29,500 bases of DNA, taken from contig JAYMTA010000414.1 in assembly GCA_036897625.1 (NCBI GenBank), positions 1 through 29,500 on the forward strand, read 5' to 3'. This DNA comes from Pelargonium cotyledonis (Eukaryota; Streptophyta; Magnoliopsida; Geraniales; Geraniaceae). The notes beneath the pieces are model-generated. The model was not told the origin of the DNA, made no database searches, and worked only from the letters and a program-made list of their open reading frames with translations. Of this stretch, positions 29,469-29,500 are shown piece by piece (positions within the stretch are counted from its first letter, which is position 1; each line of letters starts with the position of its first letter). Made by a program: the position numbers and the translations under genes.

Positions 29469-29500
29469 ATGTGTGTGTGTGTGTATATATATATATATGT
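29469..29500. repeat. Compound (GT)n(AT)n microsatellite at the window edge
   Basis: A run of GT dinucleotides passes directly into a run of AT dinucleotides and continues to the end of the window. Confidence 0.95.

Noticed and set aside
1..29500. tRNA, rRNA or small RNA genes
   Set aside because: No tRNA-like A/B box with cloverleaf potential or conserved rRNA sequence was recognised; MITE hairpins may give small RNAs, but none can be called from sequence alone.

Overview
This window is nuclear DNA of a flowering plant, most likely a eudicot. The genes are split by canonical GT-AG introns, the background is AT-rich, and the intergenic and intronic space is full of plant transposon debris. 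Five protein-coding genes can be reassembled exon by exon with every reading phase closing. No RNA gene, CRISPR array or bacterial operon structure was seen.

Layout. 1-2640: a short direct repeat, then a ~1.2 kb element with long terminal inverted repeats (about 307-1541), then AT-rich sequence. 2640-7122 (+): RAD52-like protein 2 (organellar ssDNA-binding/annealing family), 4 coding exons, 199 aa. 8093-12701 (-): DUF1350 plastid-targeted alpha/beta-hydrolase-like protein, 10 exons, 448 aa. From memory, homologues of these two genes are neighbours in Arabidopsis (At5g47870/At5g47860), so the convergent pair looks syntenic. 13194-14575 (-): dead LINE fragment. 15129-17859 (-): WBP2-like GRAM-domain protein, 5 exons, 204 aa. 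19142-22953 (+): XRCC2, a RAD51 paralogue, 7 exons, 302 aa, divergent from the WBP2-like gene. 22954-23724: unassigned stretch with open frames. About 24120-28489 (+): DUF3067 protein with a 5'-UTR intron and 5 coding exons, 219 aa. 28490-29500: 3' flank ending in a GT/AT microsatellite.

How the genes relate. Two homologous-recombination genes, RAD52-2 (organellar strand annealing) and XRCC2 (nuclear RAD51 paralogue), lie within about 20 kb of each other; this is probably coincidence. The other three genes are a probable plastid hydrolase-like protein, a WBP2/GRAM protein and a DUF3067 protein with a presumed plastid transit peptide.

The most striking hidden structure is in the introns. Four of the five genes carry their own unrelated, degenerate tandem array in an early intron: RAD52-2 intron 2 (10 units with an alternating ~100/~120-bp period), DUF1350 intron 1 (~8 units of ~65 bp), XRCC2 intron 1 (~8 units that include copies of the exon-1 3' end with its 5' splice site) and WBP2-like intron 1 (a ~177-bp duplication). 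Introns also hold many MITE-like elements, both hAT-type with shared TAGAGCTGGCAATTTGG-like ends and Stowaway-type.
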